Shown: positions 23,263 to 34,499, counted from the stretch's first letter. The stretch is 64,000 nucleotides of DNA from Hygrophila difformis (GCA_030278955.1 JAOANR010000001.1:2382894-2446893); one strand, 5' to 3'. Made by a program: numbers and translations. Notes: a model not told the origin generated them from the sequence alone.

Positions 23263-23402
23263 TGTTTCGATCAGAGGGAGAAGTAAACATACAAGAATCA
23301 TGTACTCTTTTTCCTAACTTGGATTTTTTTTTCCCATAGGGTTTTTTCCAAGTAAGGTTTTAACGAGGCATATTCTTTGTATAGAAGACATCCAAGAGGG
23401 AG

Positions 23403-23758
23403 TATTATATACATGCATCACTACGTACAAATGAATGGATATGGATGTGGATGTCATTCCTTATGTATTAAGGAAACAAGATACAATGCATGTAGACGTG
23501 TAGGCTTTTATAGTAGACAAAGTCAATTTGTGTTTTGCTAGTCACGACACTTTTAATGTCTATATATATGCTTGTACTTTCATTCTACAAAGTAGAAAAA
23601 ATATACTTCAATCACCAGTTCTCTCTCCCATCCATTACCAACTTCTAATTACACATTGTCCGATCTTTACTCTCTTTTCTTTATATATATCTTGTCTTCG
23701 TTTCTATGCTCCGTCAACACACAAAGCTATAGGCTTATAAGTTATAGTTTACATAACA
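23403..23758 (+). repeat. 3' LTR of copia element, 356 bp
   Basis: It is indistinguishable by eye from the 5' LTR and is followed by the CTCTC duplication at 23759-23763. Confidence 0.92.
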
Positions 23759-23763
23759 CTCTC

Positions 23764-23858
23764 TTTTAAATTTGAATAATGTTTCATATTTTCAACTGTA
23801 TAATCTTTTATCTCTAGTGTAGTAGTGTAAGTACCAACTTTATCCTGCTGTTTAAGGG

Positions 23859-23899
<41 letters not shown>

Positions 23900-24425
23900 A
23901 ACGATAACAATATTCCAATCAAACTGTACAGGAATTAAAGGGAAATACTCCATCTTTCACCCACTTGGAATAATAGGAATTTAGGTGTGCAAAAGTTGGC
24001 CTATTGAATAATACTTCTAGAATTCAACAACTGCAGTTGCTGAATGCATGGACTACTACTGTTTATAAAAGAAATTAATGATTTAACAATCATTCTATAT
24101 CGATTCAACAACTGCATAAATCCCAAGGTGTGAGGGCATGAAATTGTAATGATACAGAACACAAGAACAAATCTATTCAACACGCCCTTTTTTATTACAA
24201 ATTGCAAGGCTAATATTTGATGCAATACAACTCAGATTTACCTGCTCTGCTTTATACAATTAATTTCATAAAACTCCCATCACATTGCCTTGCAAGAACA
24301 TCATATGGATTTACAATACCTTCTTATTAATTACCTCAACCACCACTCCCAAAAACCCTCCCATGAAGCTACTACCCCTGCATTATATTGCCACTCTCCT
24401 TTTGTAATTGCAAGCAGTTTTCGGA
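23764..24425. other. Spacer with a 39-nt poly(A) run; 3' region of the BPC gene
   Basis: An A run occupies 23860-23898. The sequence nearer 24425 is probably the BPC 3' untranslated region. No other gene is seen. Confidence 0.5.
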
Positions 24426-25541
24426 TCACTTGATGGTGATGTAGCGATTGGTCCCATGCTTTGCCCAGTGCTCTTTAAGATCAACTGGATTCGACAGATC
24501 GTGCCCCTCAGCAGAAAGTCGGCTGAGCAGCTTGCTGAATGCGCTGCCACTCATCTTTCTGCCCCCGACTCTGGCGTGGCGCTTGTTGGGGACGGCCGGG
24601 AGAGGGTACATCGACAAATTGGTGGTGCAGCACGATGATTGCCAGCCTCCGTTGCCCCACTTGTAGCACGGCCTCAGCACACCCGTGCACGAACAGACAG
24701 GCACCGGCATGGTAGTCTCATCGAACACGACATGGTTCAATCCCAAGTCCTGATCCTTCCAGTCGGGCTTTGTCACTCCACTATGTTGTCTGTTGAGGTC
24801 GTCGCCCATGCCGGGTGTGCTCTTCCATTCCTGGGAGTTTCTGTACGCGGTCTTGTTTAGGTTGTTGAGACTGTTGAGGTCGTCCGCTTCCAGTTTGATC
24901 TTTTTCGAAGATTTCGACACCCTTTTAGTAGGTGCCTCTGGATTTGCCTCCTTTGGGCGTTTGGCGCGACGGGACTTGGTGGGCTCGGGCTCAAGGGGGG
25001 ATGATACAGGGATAGTATCGGTCACTTGAATCTCCCTGGCATTGTTATTTGGAGGTTCGACCGCAAGGGATTGATGGTGCGTGTGCTGCTGCGGATGGTG
25101 CATGTGTTTTACTCCGCGGGGAATTTGGCATCCCGGGGGGCAAGGAGACGGACTACCATTGACAACGGTGTTTTCCCGGTACTGGAGAGCAGCCATAGCA
25201 TTGTCTCTCTCCATTATGGCATTGTTCCTTTCGGTAATGGCTGAATCCCGCTGTAGAATGGCGACATCCCTCTCCGCCAAAGCAGCCTTCTTCTCAGAGA
25301 TGGCTAGATTCCGTTCCTGAATCGCAGCATCTCTCTCCGCCATGATCGCCATTATCTGTTTCATCGATGGCTGATGCTGCATCAACCACTGAGACTGAAA
25401 AGATCAATTTTTTTTTGGGTCAGTGAATCGAGAAAATTAAGTCTCGAGAAACAATGGTTGGAGTTATATGCAGGAGGATTGTGATACCTGTCCCTGAGGG
25501 GGTTTGTGCCTCCCGTTTTCACGATGCCCACTGTCGTCCAT
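24426..25541 (-). CDS. BBR/BPC class II GAGA-binding transcription factor (BPC4/5/6-like), two exons
   Basis: The predicted protein has 340 residues, close to the 342 of Arabidopsis BPC6. Coding exons are 25488-25541 ([18 protein letters not shown]) and 24426-25394, joined in phase 0. An N-terminal coiled coil built from repeated AERDAAIxER-like units (about residues 35-80) is the class II dimerisation domain. A basic region with RAKRPKE and KSSKKIKLE follows. The C-terminal BPC domain (about residues 245-340) has the conserved cysteine cluster [19 protein letters not shown] and ends in the family signature [10 protein letters not shown]. These nuclear proteins bind GA-repeat DNA and can recruit Polycomb proteins. 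The gene lies between two bZIP paralogues on the same strand. Confidence 0.95.
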
Positions 25542-26500
25542 CTACCCTTCACACAGCAAAACTACGGCCAATTCCATAAACAGATTAAACAACAAGAATC
25601 TTGCAAAGCTACACTATTCAAGGACAGCCAAACTCCATACAATGTGGTTACAACTTACATGGAAACATCAAGAGCAATCATATGCATACCAGTTTCTAAA
25701 AAGAGTAAGCACATACACACAAGGCATTGCTATGAAATCACAGAGCCCTGAAAATTCATATGGTTCATATCCACAACTTCAATGCCACTAAAGCCGAAGA
25801 GAAAACTCATAGTTAGCTCAACATTCTACACTAACAGTGACATACATAAAAGGGGTTGTTTCAACTTTCAAAACAATCATGCTTCTGAGCGACCATTGCC
25901 TTTTCTAGTGAAAAAAAAAAAAAAGAACAGATTTTTATTCTTACCAAGATCATATGATGCAGTTATTCAGCAGATAAACAATTACAGCACCAAAAAAGCA
26001 TCAATCTTTGAACACTCCAGCAAATGAATTCACCTCTTCATTTCATTTTCAGCTCAAAATAAGAATTCCAAAGCGTTAAACTCATAACCCTAAACCTAAT
26101 TGACCTACAAATCAACACCATGGATAGAATAAAATTCACAAGTCACTCCAGACAAGAATTGAGCCAATTCTTCAACCAGAAATCCCCAAAACCCACCAAA
26201 CCAAGCTCCATACCTAATCATATACCGCACCCAAATTTCATTACCCAGAATCCCCAAACTCCAACTCCTTTTTTCAAGAAACTAAAAACCCACAACCAGA
26301 ATGAACAAAATTACACCAATCGAGAACACAAGTTTAACAAACGTCTGAAAATCTTACAGCTGTAGTGAGGAGAAGCCAAGCCAGAAGAACCCTAAATGAG
26401 AGGAGCCAAGAGATGCAGAAGTGAAAAACGAAAATTAAGTCCGATACAGCAAGAGTAGTTGTGGAGAGAGCATTGAAAGAATAAGTACCAGAGTACCAGA
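25542..26500 (-). promoter_or_regulatory. 5' untranslated region of the BPC gene, probably with an intron
   Basis: A donor-like CAGCT/GTAAGA on the minus strand near 26358 and an acceptor directly before the ATG (GGGTAG/ATGG) suggest an intron of about 0.8 kb in the 5' untranslated region. Reading frames inside it carry no domain. Confidence 0.4.
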
Positions 26501-26521
26501 CCCACACTCAGTATTTACCTT

Positions 26522-26543
26522 TTCTCTCAACCTCTCTCTCTCC
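26522..26543 (-). promoter_or_regulatory. GA-repeat tract in the BPC promoter
   Basis: The plus strand shows TTCTCTCAACCTCTCTCTCT, a near-continuous GA tract on the gene strand. GA repeats are the binding sites of BPC proteins, so autoregulation is possible. Confidence 0.5.
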
Positions 26544-26546
26544 ATT

Positions 26547-27678
26547 AAAAATAAATAAGTGTATAAATAAAAGAAGCTTGTCCTTTTTAGTTTCTTTCCC
26601 CTCTATATGCGCCTATTGCACCATCTTTTTTCGTTTTATATTTTTATGGCAATGCATTTAAGTTTCAAGCTTTCTGTGCATTTCACTTATTGTAAAACTT
26701 TCAGCTGCAAAAATTACTGTAAATGAAGTGTGAGTGTGAGTATGCGAGTGACTACAATTTACTACATTCACCATTGCATGTTTGGTAATGGCGATAGTGG
26801 CAGAGGGGCAAAATGGACAACCTGAGATAGATGAAAAGTGAGAGTCGTATAATCAGCCGTCCGATCTTTATGAGATTCGTGCAAGGAAGTTGGGTGTCAC
26901 TTTCACAGTTTCACTGGTCCATGTATGTTCTGTAGTTGGGGAAAATGAGCTATATTTACTTATTTAGAATTTACCTCATCCAAGCTGTGAAATGTAAAGT
27001 AAAATGGAGTTCCGGGAATCTAGATCACATTGGGTACTAATCATTCGAGGATTTGGATTGTGTAGAATTAATAATTTAAATTGGATAGAATTAATAAGTG
27101 GAAGCATTATTTAAACAAAGGAGATAATTGGTAGTATAATTAAGAAAATTGAGTGACTAACGTTGTGAAACATAGAGCCTGCAGGCCGACCCCATTCCGA
27201 AGTGAGGATCATCGCCGGGACGAATAAAACGATTGGTTGAACACCCCACCCCTAGCAGATTTGTACATGTATTTATGGTCAACTAAACCCCCTAATCCAT
27301 AATTAATATCCGTTTAATTCAACTCCAAACCCATAATTAATTAATCGCCGCCTCTTAGGACATGCATGCGCCAAGCAAAAGTGAAAAACAATAGTATTAG
27401 TACTACTATTATTTGCAATCCATTTCGTGGAAGTCTGCCTTTAAGGCATTTGGTGCAATAATATGGGAATTAAAATGAGAAAATTCGATCTAAATCCCTT
27501 TTATTTAAATTAGTAACAAGTGTTCAGCAGTGTTCACTATTCTAAACTTGGATTGAAATGAAACTTTCTTACCATGCACCAACTTAGCTTTCCTCGCTAT
27601 TATTTTTTCCTTTTCTTTGTCATCAAGTTTACAATCGGACCATCTACAAATCGAACCCTATATATTCGGAATATAATG
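26547..27678. other. Intergenic region upstream of BPC
   Basis: No gene is seen. The part from 26550 to 26950 may be BPC promoter. The rest is AT-rich sequence. Confidence 0.45.
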
Positions 27679-27797
27679 GTAGCGTTTGGGAGACAGTAGA
27701 ATGAGTAGCATATTGCGTATTCAAATAGCATATTCCCTCACAATTCTCTTTCCAAATCTGCTATCTGCTAGCGAATCTGCTGACTCCCAAACATCCC
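27679..27797. mobile_element. Short MITE with CCAAACATCCC terminus, copy 2
   Basis: It is related to 14283-14401: AGCGTTTGGGAGACAG at the left, the shared TCTGCTATCTGCTAG inside, CTCCCAAACATCCCC at the right. Edges are approximate. Confidence 0.55.
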
Positions 27798-27899
27798 CAA
27801 TGTAATAAATCTCAGCCAAATTTATGCGAAGGATCCGTCACTGTAAAACTTCATCTAGGGTAATACAGTGGACCAGAGATTTTATATTTAAAAAATATA

Positions 27900-28159
27900 C
27901 TCCATCCGTTTTTTAAAGATAGCTACTGACCAACCCAACACGCAGTCCAATGCACAATTTAAACCATTAATAACTCAAATTCGGTAGAAGTAAAAATTCT
28001 AAAACTTCGGTATTTAAAAACTACAAGATGAGACGAATCTAACAAGATCTCACTTGGCTATATTTTAACTTGTATATCTATGATAAAACTTCAAATCAAA
28101 GTGTTTAGGTGAATAGTGTAAATTTTACCAATGTAGCTATCTTTTCTAAACGGAGGAAG
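27900..28159. mobile_element. Stowaway-type MITE, 260 bp
   Basis: Ends TCCATCCGTTTT and AAACGGAGGAAG are flanked by TA. The interior matches the copies at 15192 and 33519. Confidence 0.85.
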
Positions 28160-28475
28160 TAATAAATATTAATATTTGATTCGTAGTTCTACTGGGTAAC
28201 AAGTTAACAAGTCAAATATTCTCATTAATGGAGTATTATACTAGTACGCAGTACAGTATACTAAACTACAGGCTACAGCTTTTGCCATTATAAAGAAACA
28301 CAATGAATCCAGTTCCATGATGCACTAATTTTCCCTATAAAATTCTAACATCACAACAATCAAGCATCGACATTACCAGATTATATATATGAGGTTGCAT
28401 TAACCAGCAGATCTACAAATCAGCTTGGACATGAAGCACCCGAAGCTGCCTGCAGTCAATGTTCTATCCCACTGT

Positions 28476-30036
28476 TCATTGCCGATGATTCGGCTGCTGT
28501 CCCTGCATTGTGAACACGCGGCGATTTGTGGGGCTGCTGCTTAGTGTCCCCCCGGCTTCCTTACACTCTGCGTTCATGCACTTCAGCTGCTGAACCTCTG
28601 CTGTAAGCGTACCATGTAGAGCTGCCATATTTTGGTCACAGAGAGACATGATCGATGAGCATATTCCACACAAATTATTTCTATAGTAGAAAAATATCAG
28701 AAAGTCTCATTCACGAATTAAGAAAACCGAATGGTAAGATACCTTCTCTGAGATGTGCCTGCTGCTGCATTGCTTGAATGTGTAGCTTCAGCTCGTTGTT
28801 CTGCTTTGCCAGATCGGTGTTATCTTTCTGAGGAAACAAAATTAGTGCAAATTCAGATACTTTACGTAAAACTAGTGAAAGAAAAATAGGTAGAGAGCTA
28901 CAAAACAAGGTTGTTTGAGTTCAGCTCGGTTTGTTCAATCTCGTTTATTAAGTGCATCAGCCAAAATACTGTTTGAACTCCGATCATATATATTAAGTTC
29001 ATAACTAACAACGAAGTGTAAACAAAACCAAAATGACCTAGGGTTGTGAATTGCTCAGTTTGTTTGCAGCTCTAGGGAAAATATGCAAGCGCTTGACTTG
29101 ATACCTGCAGGGATGTAATTTGGGCAGACAACGTGGTTGCCTCTGTCTGTAGAACCCTCACTTTGTGTTCCAATTCCGAGATGTAACGCAGCTTGCGCTC
29201 CTTGGAACGTGCAGCTGACTGCCGGTTAGCCAATATCCTGTTACCAAATCCATAGCAAAAAAACAATCAGCAATAAAGAAGAGTATTTATCAGTAACAAT
29301 TATTGTCGTGGTGGTTACCATAATCAGCGCACCTTTTTACTCGCTTGGGATCAGATGTCACAATTTCCGCTAGCCTCTCATCAGCCATGATCTTTTTCAG
29401 CTCAAAATCATTGAATTCGCCACTCCCAAAATCCAAATTGATATTTGCTATATTTTCACTCAACGAAATGCTTCTCTGGAGCTGACTCAAGGAGGGGCGT
29501 ATCCTCGCTGAGGAATCATCAAGATGGAAGTTTCCAATGCTCCCATCCATTGAAAGACTCCGGCAGTGATGAAATTGTGGTCCGATGCTCTCAACAGCAC
29601 TCCGGTGAAATCTTTCCTTCGCGGAACTCCTACTGTCTACCCCATTTATCTTCGTGCATTTTTGTTTATCATCAGCAACAGAGTTAAAGCCATCCATGAA
29701 CAAATTGAGCAAGTCATCCGTGGTTTCTCCCTCGGTCTTTATCCCCTCAGAGCTGCTCTTGCCCATATTTGTGGCTGTTGATGAACTTCCCTGGCTAATT
29801 ATCGGCACCAACTGTGGCGAAGACTGGATCATAGCCGAGAGTCCTAAAGGAAATGAATTCTCCCTTGCGGAAGAGAAACCAACAGCGGATCCTTGGGAGA
29901 TGGCATCTGTTTCCTCCATTGATATGTTCTTCAAATTTGCATTTGAATGAGGCAATGAATAATCAGCGGGAGGCAAAGGAGGCAAACAGTAGTAATTTGG
30001 ACTAACGGAACAATGCTTCAGATTTATCTGAGCCAT
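28476..30036 (-). CDS. Group I bZIP transcription factor, gene 2 (paralogue of gene 1), four exons
   Basis: The predicted protein has 355 residues. Coding exons are 29333-30036, 29105-29237, 28743-28827 and 28476-28621, with phases 2, 0, 1 as in gene 1. The middle exons are exactly 133 and 85 nt in both genes. The ATG at 30036 (MAQINLKHC) aligns with MSQINPKQG of gene 1. The bZIP domain keeps [13 protein letters not shown] with the group I lysine. One HxRxxS site (HCRSLS) remains, while the GHRRSNS site of gene 1 is missing. The last exon is shorter and its C-terminus has diverged, losing the glutamine-rich tail. It is likely a nuclear transcription factor able to dimerise with related bZIPs. 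A local duplication is inferred. Confidence 0.9.
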
Positions 30037-30700
30037 AAAAAAAGCAACAAAATTCCTACGGATTAGACACCAAACAAACAAACAAAAACCTAGGTTTTGA
30101 ATTTCAAATCACACAATATGAACAGCTTCTTCTGATGCAATTGACATTCAAAATACTCCTCTAACAGCCGAAACTCGCAATTAAACGAGCCTTACGCGCA
30201 AATTAATCTCAAAACCCCAAATTGCCGAGCATCAAATGCAGTTGATCTCATCCATCCACAGTCGCGGACTCGGAAATCGTGAAAAAAAGTGGTGAAATAA
30301 ACAAATTGATTCGGAAAATTCACAAATCCGCTGACATGGAGCATCAATAATCAAATGCAGTTCATCCAATCCACATTCCTCGCACTCTCGAACATCGGAA
30401 ATCGTGGTATAAAAAAATGCCGAAAATTCTAAGAAATGAAAAATCGAGAAGGGAAAGAACAACGTGAACTGGAAAACGCAGGAGGAAATTATAGGGGTGT
30501 ACCTGAAGCAGTAATGGATTGGGAGAGTGGTTGCATTCAAATGGGGAAATGAGGGAAAGGAGACTCCCGCTGAAAATGGCGGAGATCACGTTGAGTAGAA
30601 AACAAAAAGGAAGATCGCGAGTCAGGACAAAAACTTTGGATTGCATTAAAAATCACGACTTAAATTTAAACGACTGCATTAAAATATTAAAAGAATTCAA
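30037..30700 (-). promoter_or_regulatory. 5' untranslated region and promoter of bZIP gene 2
   Basis: A donor-like CAG/GTACACC near 30500 suggests an intron in the 5' untranslated region. The block GACAAAAACTTTGGATT at 30626-30642 is shared with bZIP gene 1 at a similar distance upstream. Open frames in this region have no recognisable domain. Confidence 0.4.
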
Positions 30701-30730
30701 TATCTGCTTTTTACCTCCCGGAGGATATAA

Positions 30731-30994
30731 GTTCGGTTCTGCACGTCGGGTTGTAGCTAGCTACAGCTGTAAGGAATTGTAGATATTGAAAGTTGTGGGA
30801 GTTGTAGCTATTAATTTTTGTATAAGTGTTCGGTATAAGTTGTTGTAGTTGTCAAAAACTATAATTTAAAATAAAAAATTAATTAAATTTAAAAAGTAGT
30901 TTTCAAAAGCTCCTAAAAGCTCCAAAAAGCTCCAAAAAGCTACCTCTTGTATAAGCTTCCAAAAACTCCCAAAAGCTAGTGTACAGAACCGGAC
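30731..30994. mobile_element. MITE with GTTCGGTTCTG / CAGAACCGGAC termini
   Basis: Imperfect terminal inverted repeats enclose about 264 bp with repeated AAAAGCTCC units (about 30906-30980). The superfamily is unclear because no target duplication stands out. Confidence 0.5.
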
Positions 30995-31009
30995 TTTTGT
31001 TTTAAAATA

Positions 31010-31268
31010 CTCCCTCCATTTTTAAATTGTTGTAACATTTGAAAATTTAGCACTATTTATACATGCATTTTTACTTAAAGTTTTATCATAATTATACAAG
31101 TTAAAATATAGTCAAGTTGGATCTTGTTAGCTTCATCTCGTCGAGTAATTTTTAAATATCAAACTTTTAGAATTTTTACTGTATTGAAATTGAGTTACTA
31201 ATGGTTTAAAATGTGTATTGGACTACGTGAATTATGAGTCCGTTATAATTTTTAGAAAAGAGAGGGAA
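31010..31268. mobile_element. Stowaway-type MITE
   Basis: It starts TCCCTCCATTTTTAAATTG after TA and ends near AGAGGGAA. The interior (AGTCAAGTTGGATCTTGTTAG) is typical of the family. The right end is degraded. Confidence 0.75.
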
Positions 31269-31270
31269 TA

Positions 31271-31712
31271 AATGTTAAAGTTACTAAAAGCTCCCAAAAA
31301 CTGCATGCAAAACAGACACTGAGATAAACAAAAACAATCAACAACATTCATGATTCAACAGCCACTTCATCTTCACCCATGTGATTTTGTCTTTTATTCT
31401 TCTTCTTTTTTAAATTAAATTAAAAATATTAGCATGAAACCTACAAGCATGAAACCTATTTCTTATTTAGTTTTAATTTAACATATTTATTTGATAAAAA
31501 AATTAAAGGATTTTATTTTTATTTATTTCTCCTACAACTTAACTAAAATTGAATTAAAATATTTATTAAAAATAAATTTATCAAATGAGTAGTCCCATTA
31601 AACAATCACATCTACTGACATTAAACAAAAATATGAAGGTGTCATCAAGTGGTAAGTAATTAAATGATGCTCAGCTACTTGTTATCTAATTTCAATAGTA
31701 TTTCTTTAAAGA
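31271..31712. other. AT-rich intergenic DNA
   Basis: No gene or element is recognised. Confidence 0.5.
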
Positions 31713-31730
31713 GAAACAATCCATAATATT

Positions 31731-31970
31731 TTTTTTTAGGTGAATACCAGGGTATCCTCAGGCCACATTGGACCTAAGACTAATCCCTCGAGGATCGGGT
31801 GGGCATTTAAGGGTTGCCTCTCCCAAAGCAGAATTTCTGCTTTGGGAGAGGCAACCCTTAAATGCCCACCCGATCCTCGAGGGATTAGTCTTAGGTCCAA
31901 TGTGGCCTGAGGATACCCTGGTATTCACCTAAAATTGAACAATGTGGCCTTAGGTCCAATGTGGCCTGAG
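31731..31970. mobile_element. Inverted, head-to-head SINE 3' halves forming a perfect 201-bp palindrome
   Basis: Positions 31734-31833 and 31835-31934 are exact reverse complements around a single centre base (31834). Each arm is the 3' half of SINE family 2 (CTCCCAAAGCAG at the centre, GGTATTCACCTAAAA at the outside). A further ~36 bp (31935-31970) repeats fragments of the same body. The whole insertion is flanked by an exact 18-bp duplication, GAAACAATCCATAATATT, at 31713-31730 and 31971-31988. Confidence 0.9.
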
Positions 31971-31988
31971 GAAACAATCCATAATATT

Positions 31989-32512
31989 GAATTGAACAAA
32001 ATTGGTTGAATCGATCTTAAAAGTGGATGTATAATTATAAATAAGTTAATAGCCATAAGCCTATAACACAGATGTATTTAAGGTAACAGTTATTAAAGAT
32101 AAACAAGCAATGAAACGCGTTTGGTGATTGATACACTAATTGATAAGCAGCAAAGAAAATGCAAGGCAGGCTGGCAGCCAGCCCACCAATCACCATGGAG
32201 AATGGAGAATGACAATTGCTGCTTATAATTTGCCTCCTGTACTGTACTCACTCCATGAAAGGAGATGAATATAATTTCCGGTTTGATGCTGAAAGGGAAG
32301 TGCCTAACAGTAACACACACTTATTAGTTGCTGGATTATGCCTGGCTACGACTATCTTTTTGCTGTAAATTGTAATTACATACTACTAGTATTATAATAC
32401 TATCATTTACTTTCAAAATGCTATGCTACGCTCTTATTAAAATTACTATATACTATATATATTAATTATATTATATACCATAATATAAAAATGTAACCAG
32501 GAAACTTCTTAA
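31989..32512. other. Intergenic DNA
   Basis: AT-rich. No gene is recognised. Confidence 0.45.
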
Positions 32513-32970
32513 GGGCCCGTTTGGATTGACTTTTAAAAAAAGGAGAAGCCAAAAGCAGAATCAGAAGGGAAAGCCAAAAGTAGAAGCAGGTAACTTTTGT
32601 GTTTGGATGGAATGTTTTAAAAGCAGTTTTTTTTCAAAAGTATGTTTGGATATGTAAAAATGAAAGTACTTTTGAAATGTGTAAATTACCAAAAAGGATA
32701 TGCTATTTATATATAATAATATATATTTATAGTGTAATTAAAATAAATTAATAGGGGCATTTATGACTCTGCACACATTACTAGGTGCTTTTGGCTTCTG
32801 CTTTTCGGAGAAGCACCCCTGGGCTGCTTCTCCCAGAAGCACTTTTGCAGCTTTTCGAGGTGCTTTTGCTTTTTGTAAAAAGCCAAAACAAACACTCTTT
32901 TTTCTTCAAATGTGCTTTTGGCAGAAGCAAAATCCAAAAACACTTGAAAAAAGCCATTCCAAACAGGCTC
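32513..32970. mobile_element. Tourist/Harbinger-like MITE, tandem copy A, 458 bp
   Basis: It starts GGGCCCGTTTGGATTG and ends CCATTCCAAACAGGCTC, with TAA at 32510-32512 and 32971-32973. TAA duplications and GGGCC(C/T)GTTTGG ends fit PIF/Harbinger MITEs. The inside has many AGCAGAAGC/AAAAGCACTTTT units near both ends. Confidence 0.8.
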
Positions 32971-32973
32971 TAA

Positions 32974-33434
32974 GGGCCCGTTTGGATTGGCTTTTAAAAA
33001 AAGCAGAAGCCAAAAGCAGAAGCAGAAGTGTAAGCCAAAAGCAGAAGCAGCTAACTTTTGTGTTTGGATGAATGTTTAAAAAGCAGCTTTTTTTCAATAG
33101 TGTGTTTGGATGTATAAAAGTGAAAAGTGCTTTTGAAATGTGTAAATTACCAAAAAGGATATGCTATTTATATATGATAGTATATATTTATAGTGTAATT
33201 TAAATAAATTAATAGGGGCATTTATGACTCTGCACACATTACTAGGTGCTTTTGGCTTCTGCTTTTTGGAGAAGCACCACCTGGACTGCTTCTCCCAGAA
33301 GCACTTTTGCAGTTTTTTGAGGTGCTTTTGCTTTTTCTAAAAAGCCAAAACAAACACTCTTTTTCATTCAAAAGTGCTTTTGGCAGAAGCTAAAGCCAAA
33401 AGCACTTGGAAAAAAAGCAAATCCTAACAGGCTC
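32974..33434. mobile_element. Tourist/Harbinger-like MITE, tandem copy B, 461 bp
   Basis: It has the same ends and inner sequence as copy A, clearly but not perfectly alike. It begins immediately after a shared TAA and is followed by TAA at 33435-33437. Confidence 0.8.
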
Positions 33435-33518
33435 TAAGTTGATCACTCTCTCAATCGTATATAAGACCACCATAACAATTAACATCCCATCCACTCTAGT
33501 CTCTCTCTATATATAGTA

Positions 33519-33780
33519 TTCTCTCAGTTTTCTAAAATCGAAACGGACCACCAGTACATACAGTCCCACGTAAATTTTAAACCATTAATAACTCAATTTC
33601 GGTACAAGTAAAAACTCTCAAAAGTTCGAAATTTAAAAACTACTCGACGAGACGAATCTAACAAGATCCCACTTGACTATATTTTAACTTGTATAACTAT
33701 AATAAAACTTTAGGTCAAAGTGCATGTGTGAACAATACCCAATTTCCAAATGTTCCAATATTTCAAAAACTATAAAATAG
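33519..33780. mobile_element. Degenerate Stowaway-type MITE
   Basis: The ends are eroded (TTCTCTCAGTTTTC at the left). The interior matches the 27900 copy, including ACCATTAATAACTCAATTTC. Confidence 0.65.
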
Positions 33781-34116
33781 TAGTAATAGAAAAAACAAGA
33801 GTTATTGACTATTCTAAATTGCTAATTGCTAGATTTGTCACATAATTCTTTTGTTGGAAATGGTCATTTGCTAAACCCAAGTCCTTTCGTGTAAATTTAT
33901 TTATTTTTTGTTCCTACTAAATTTTCTTACCAGCCCAACCCTTATTATTTACTATCAATTTTCAAGGCCCAAAAAGAATATCAAAATCCTAGTCCATTCC
34001 ATTGACTTGAAGATGCAGCAGCCTTAAATATCTGAAGCAGGCTTTTTAAAAAATAATCCTATCATTAATTTATAATTTAATTTATTTTTTAAATTAATAA
34101 TATTAATAAATATAAA
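33781..34116. other. AT-rich intergenic DNA
   Basis: No gene or element is recognised. Confidence 0.45.
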
Positions 34117-34230
34117 TGACTCTGACAGCTCAATCAAAGGTCTCGGGTTTGATACTTTGTGTATGGAGAATTATGTTTTGGGAGATGCAAGGACCCAATA
34201 TGACATGGAATACCCGGTACACACAAAAAA
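34117..34230 (+). mobile_element. Partial SINE, family 2
   Basis: The head segment GACAGCTCAATCAAAGGTCT with B-box-like CGGGTTTGATACTTTG and GGGAGATGC is recognisable. The 3' half is lost or diverged. Confidence 0.5.
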
Positions 34231-34314
34231 ATACAGTACTAATGTGTTTTCAAAAATATATTCTAATTAGAATTAAAAAAACCGATTTCCAATGTTTTAA
34301 TTTGTTCTAAATAT

Positions 34315-34499
34315 TTTTGGCATATACCGGTATTCCCAAGCTACATTGGGCCGAAAACTAATCTTTCGATGATCTGGTAGATATTGAAGGGTTGTCTCTC
34401 TCAAAGCAGAATTTTACATACACAAATGCTCGAATCCGAGACCTTTGCTTAAGGCTTAAGCTGTCAGAGCCTCACATCACTAGGGCAACTGTTGTTTGG
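34315..34499 (-). mobile_element. tRNA-derived SINE, family 2, intact copy, minus
   Basis: On the minus strand the head (ACAGCTTAAGCCTTAAGC, B-box-like GGATTCGAGC) is followed by the CTTTGAGAGAG body and the GGAATACCGGTATATGCC end. The flanking duplication TAATTTGTTCTAAATAT is exact over 17 bp (34298-34314 and 34500-34516). Confidence 0.85.

Larger units (their letters stand above)
19309..23758 (+). mobile_element. Young Ty1/copia LTR retrotransposon lacking gag, 4.45 kb
   Basis: The order is LTR, primer-binding region (from 19665), one pol frame, polypurine tract (AGAGGGAG at 23395-23402), LTR. The two 356-bp LTRs look identical and the 5-bp duplication CTCTC is perfect, so insertion was recent. 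Only about 118 nt separate the 5' LTR from the protease, so no capsid or zinc-knuckle region is present. Movement would need Gag from another element. It lies head-to-head with bZIP gene 1, a few hundred bases upstream of that gene's probable start site. Confidence 0.92.

Noticed and set aside
24408..25320. Several plus-strand frames over the BPC gene
   Set aside because: They are antisense shadows of a strongly supported coding exon and carry no domains.
32763..33097. Frames with FCFCF/KSRSQKH-like content
   Set aside because: They lie inside the Tourist-like MITEs and arise from AGCAGAAGC repeats.
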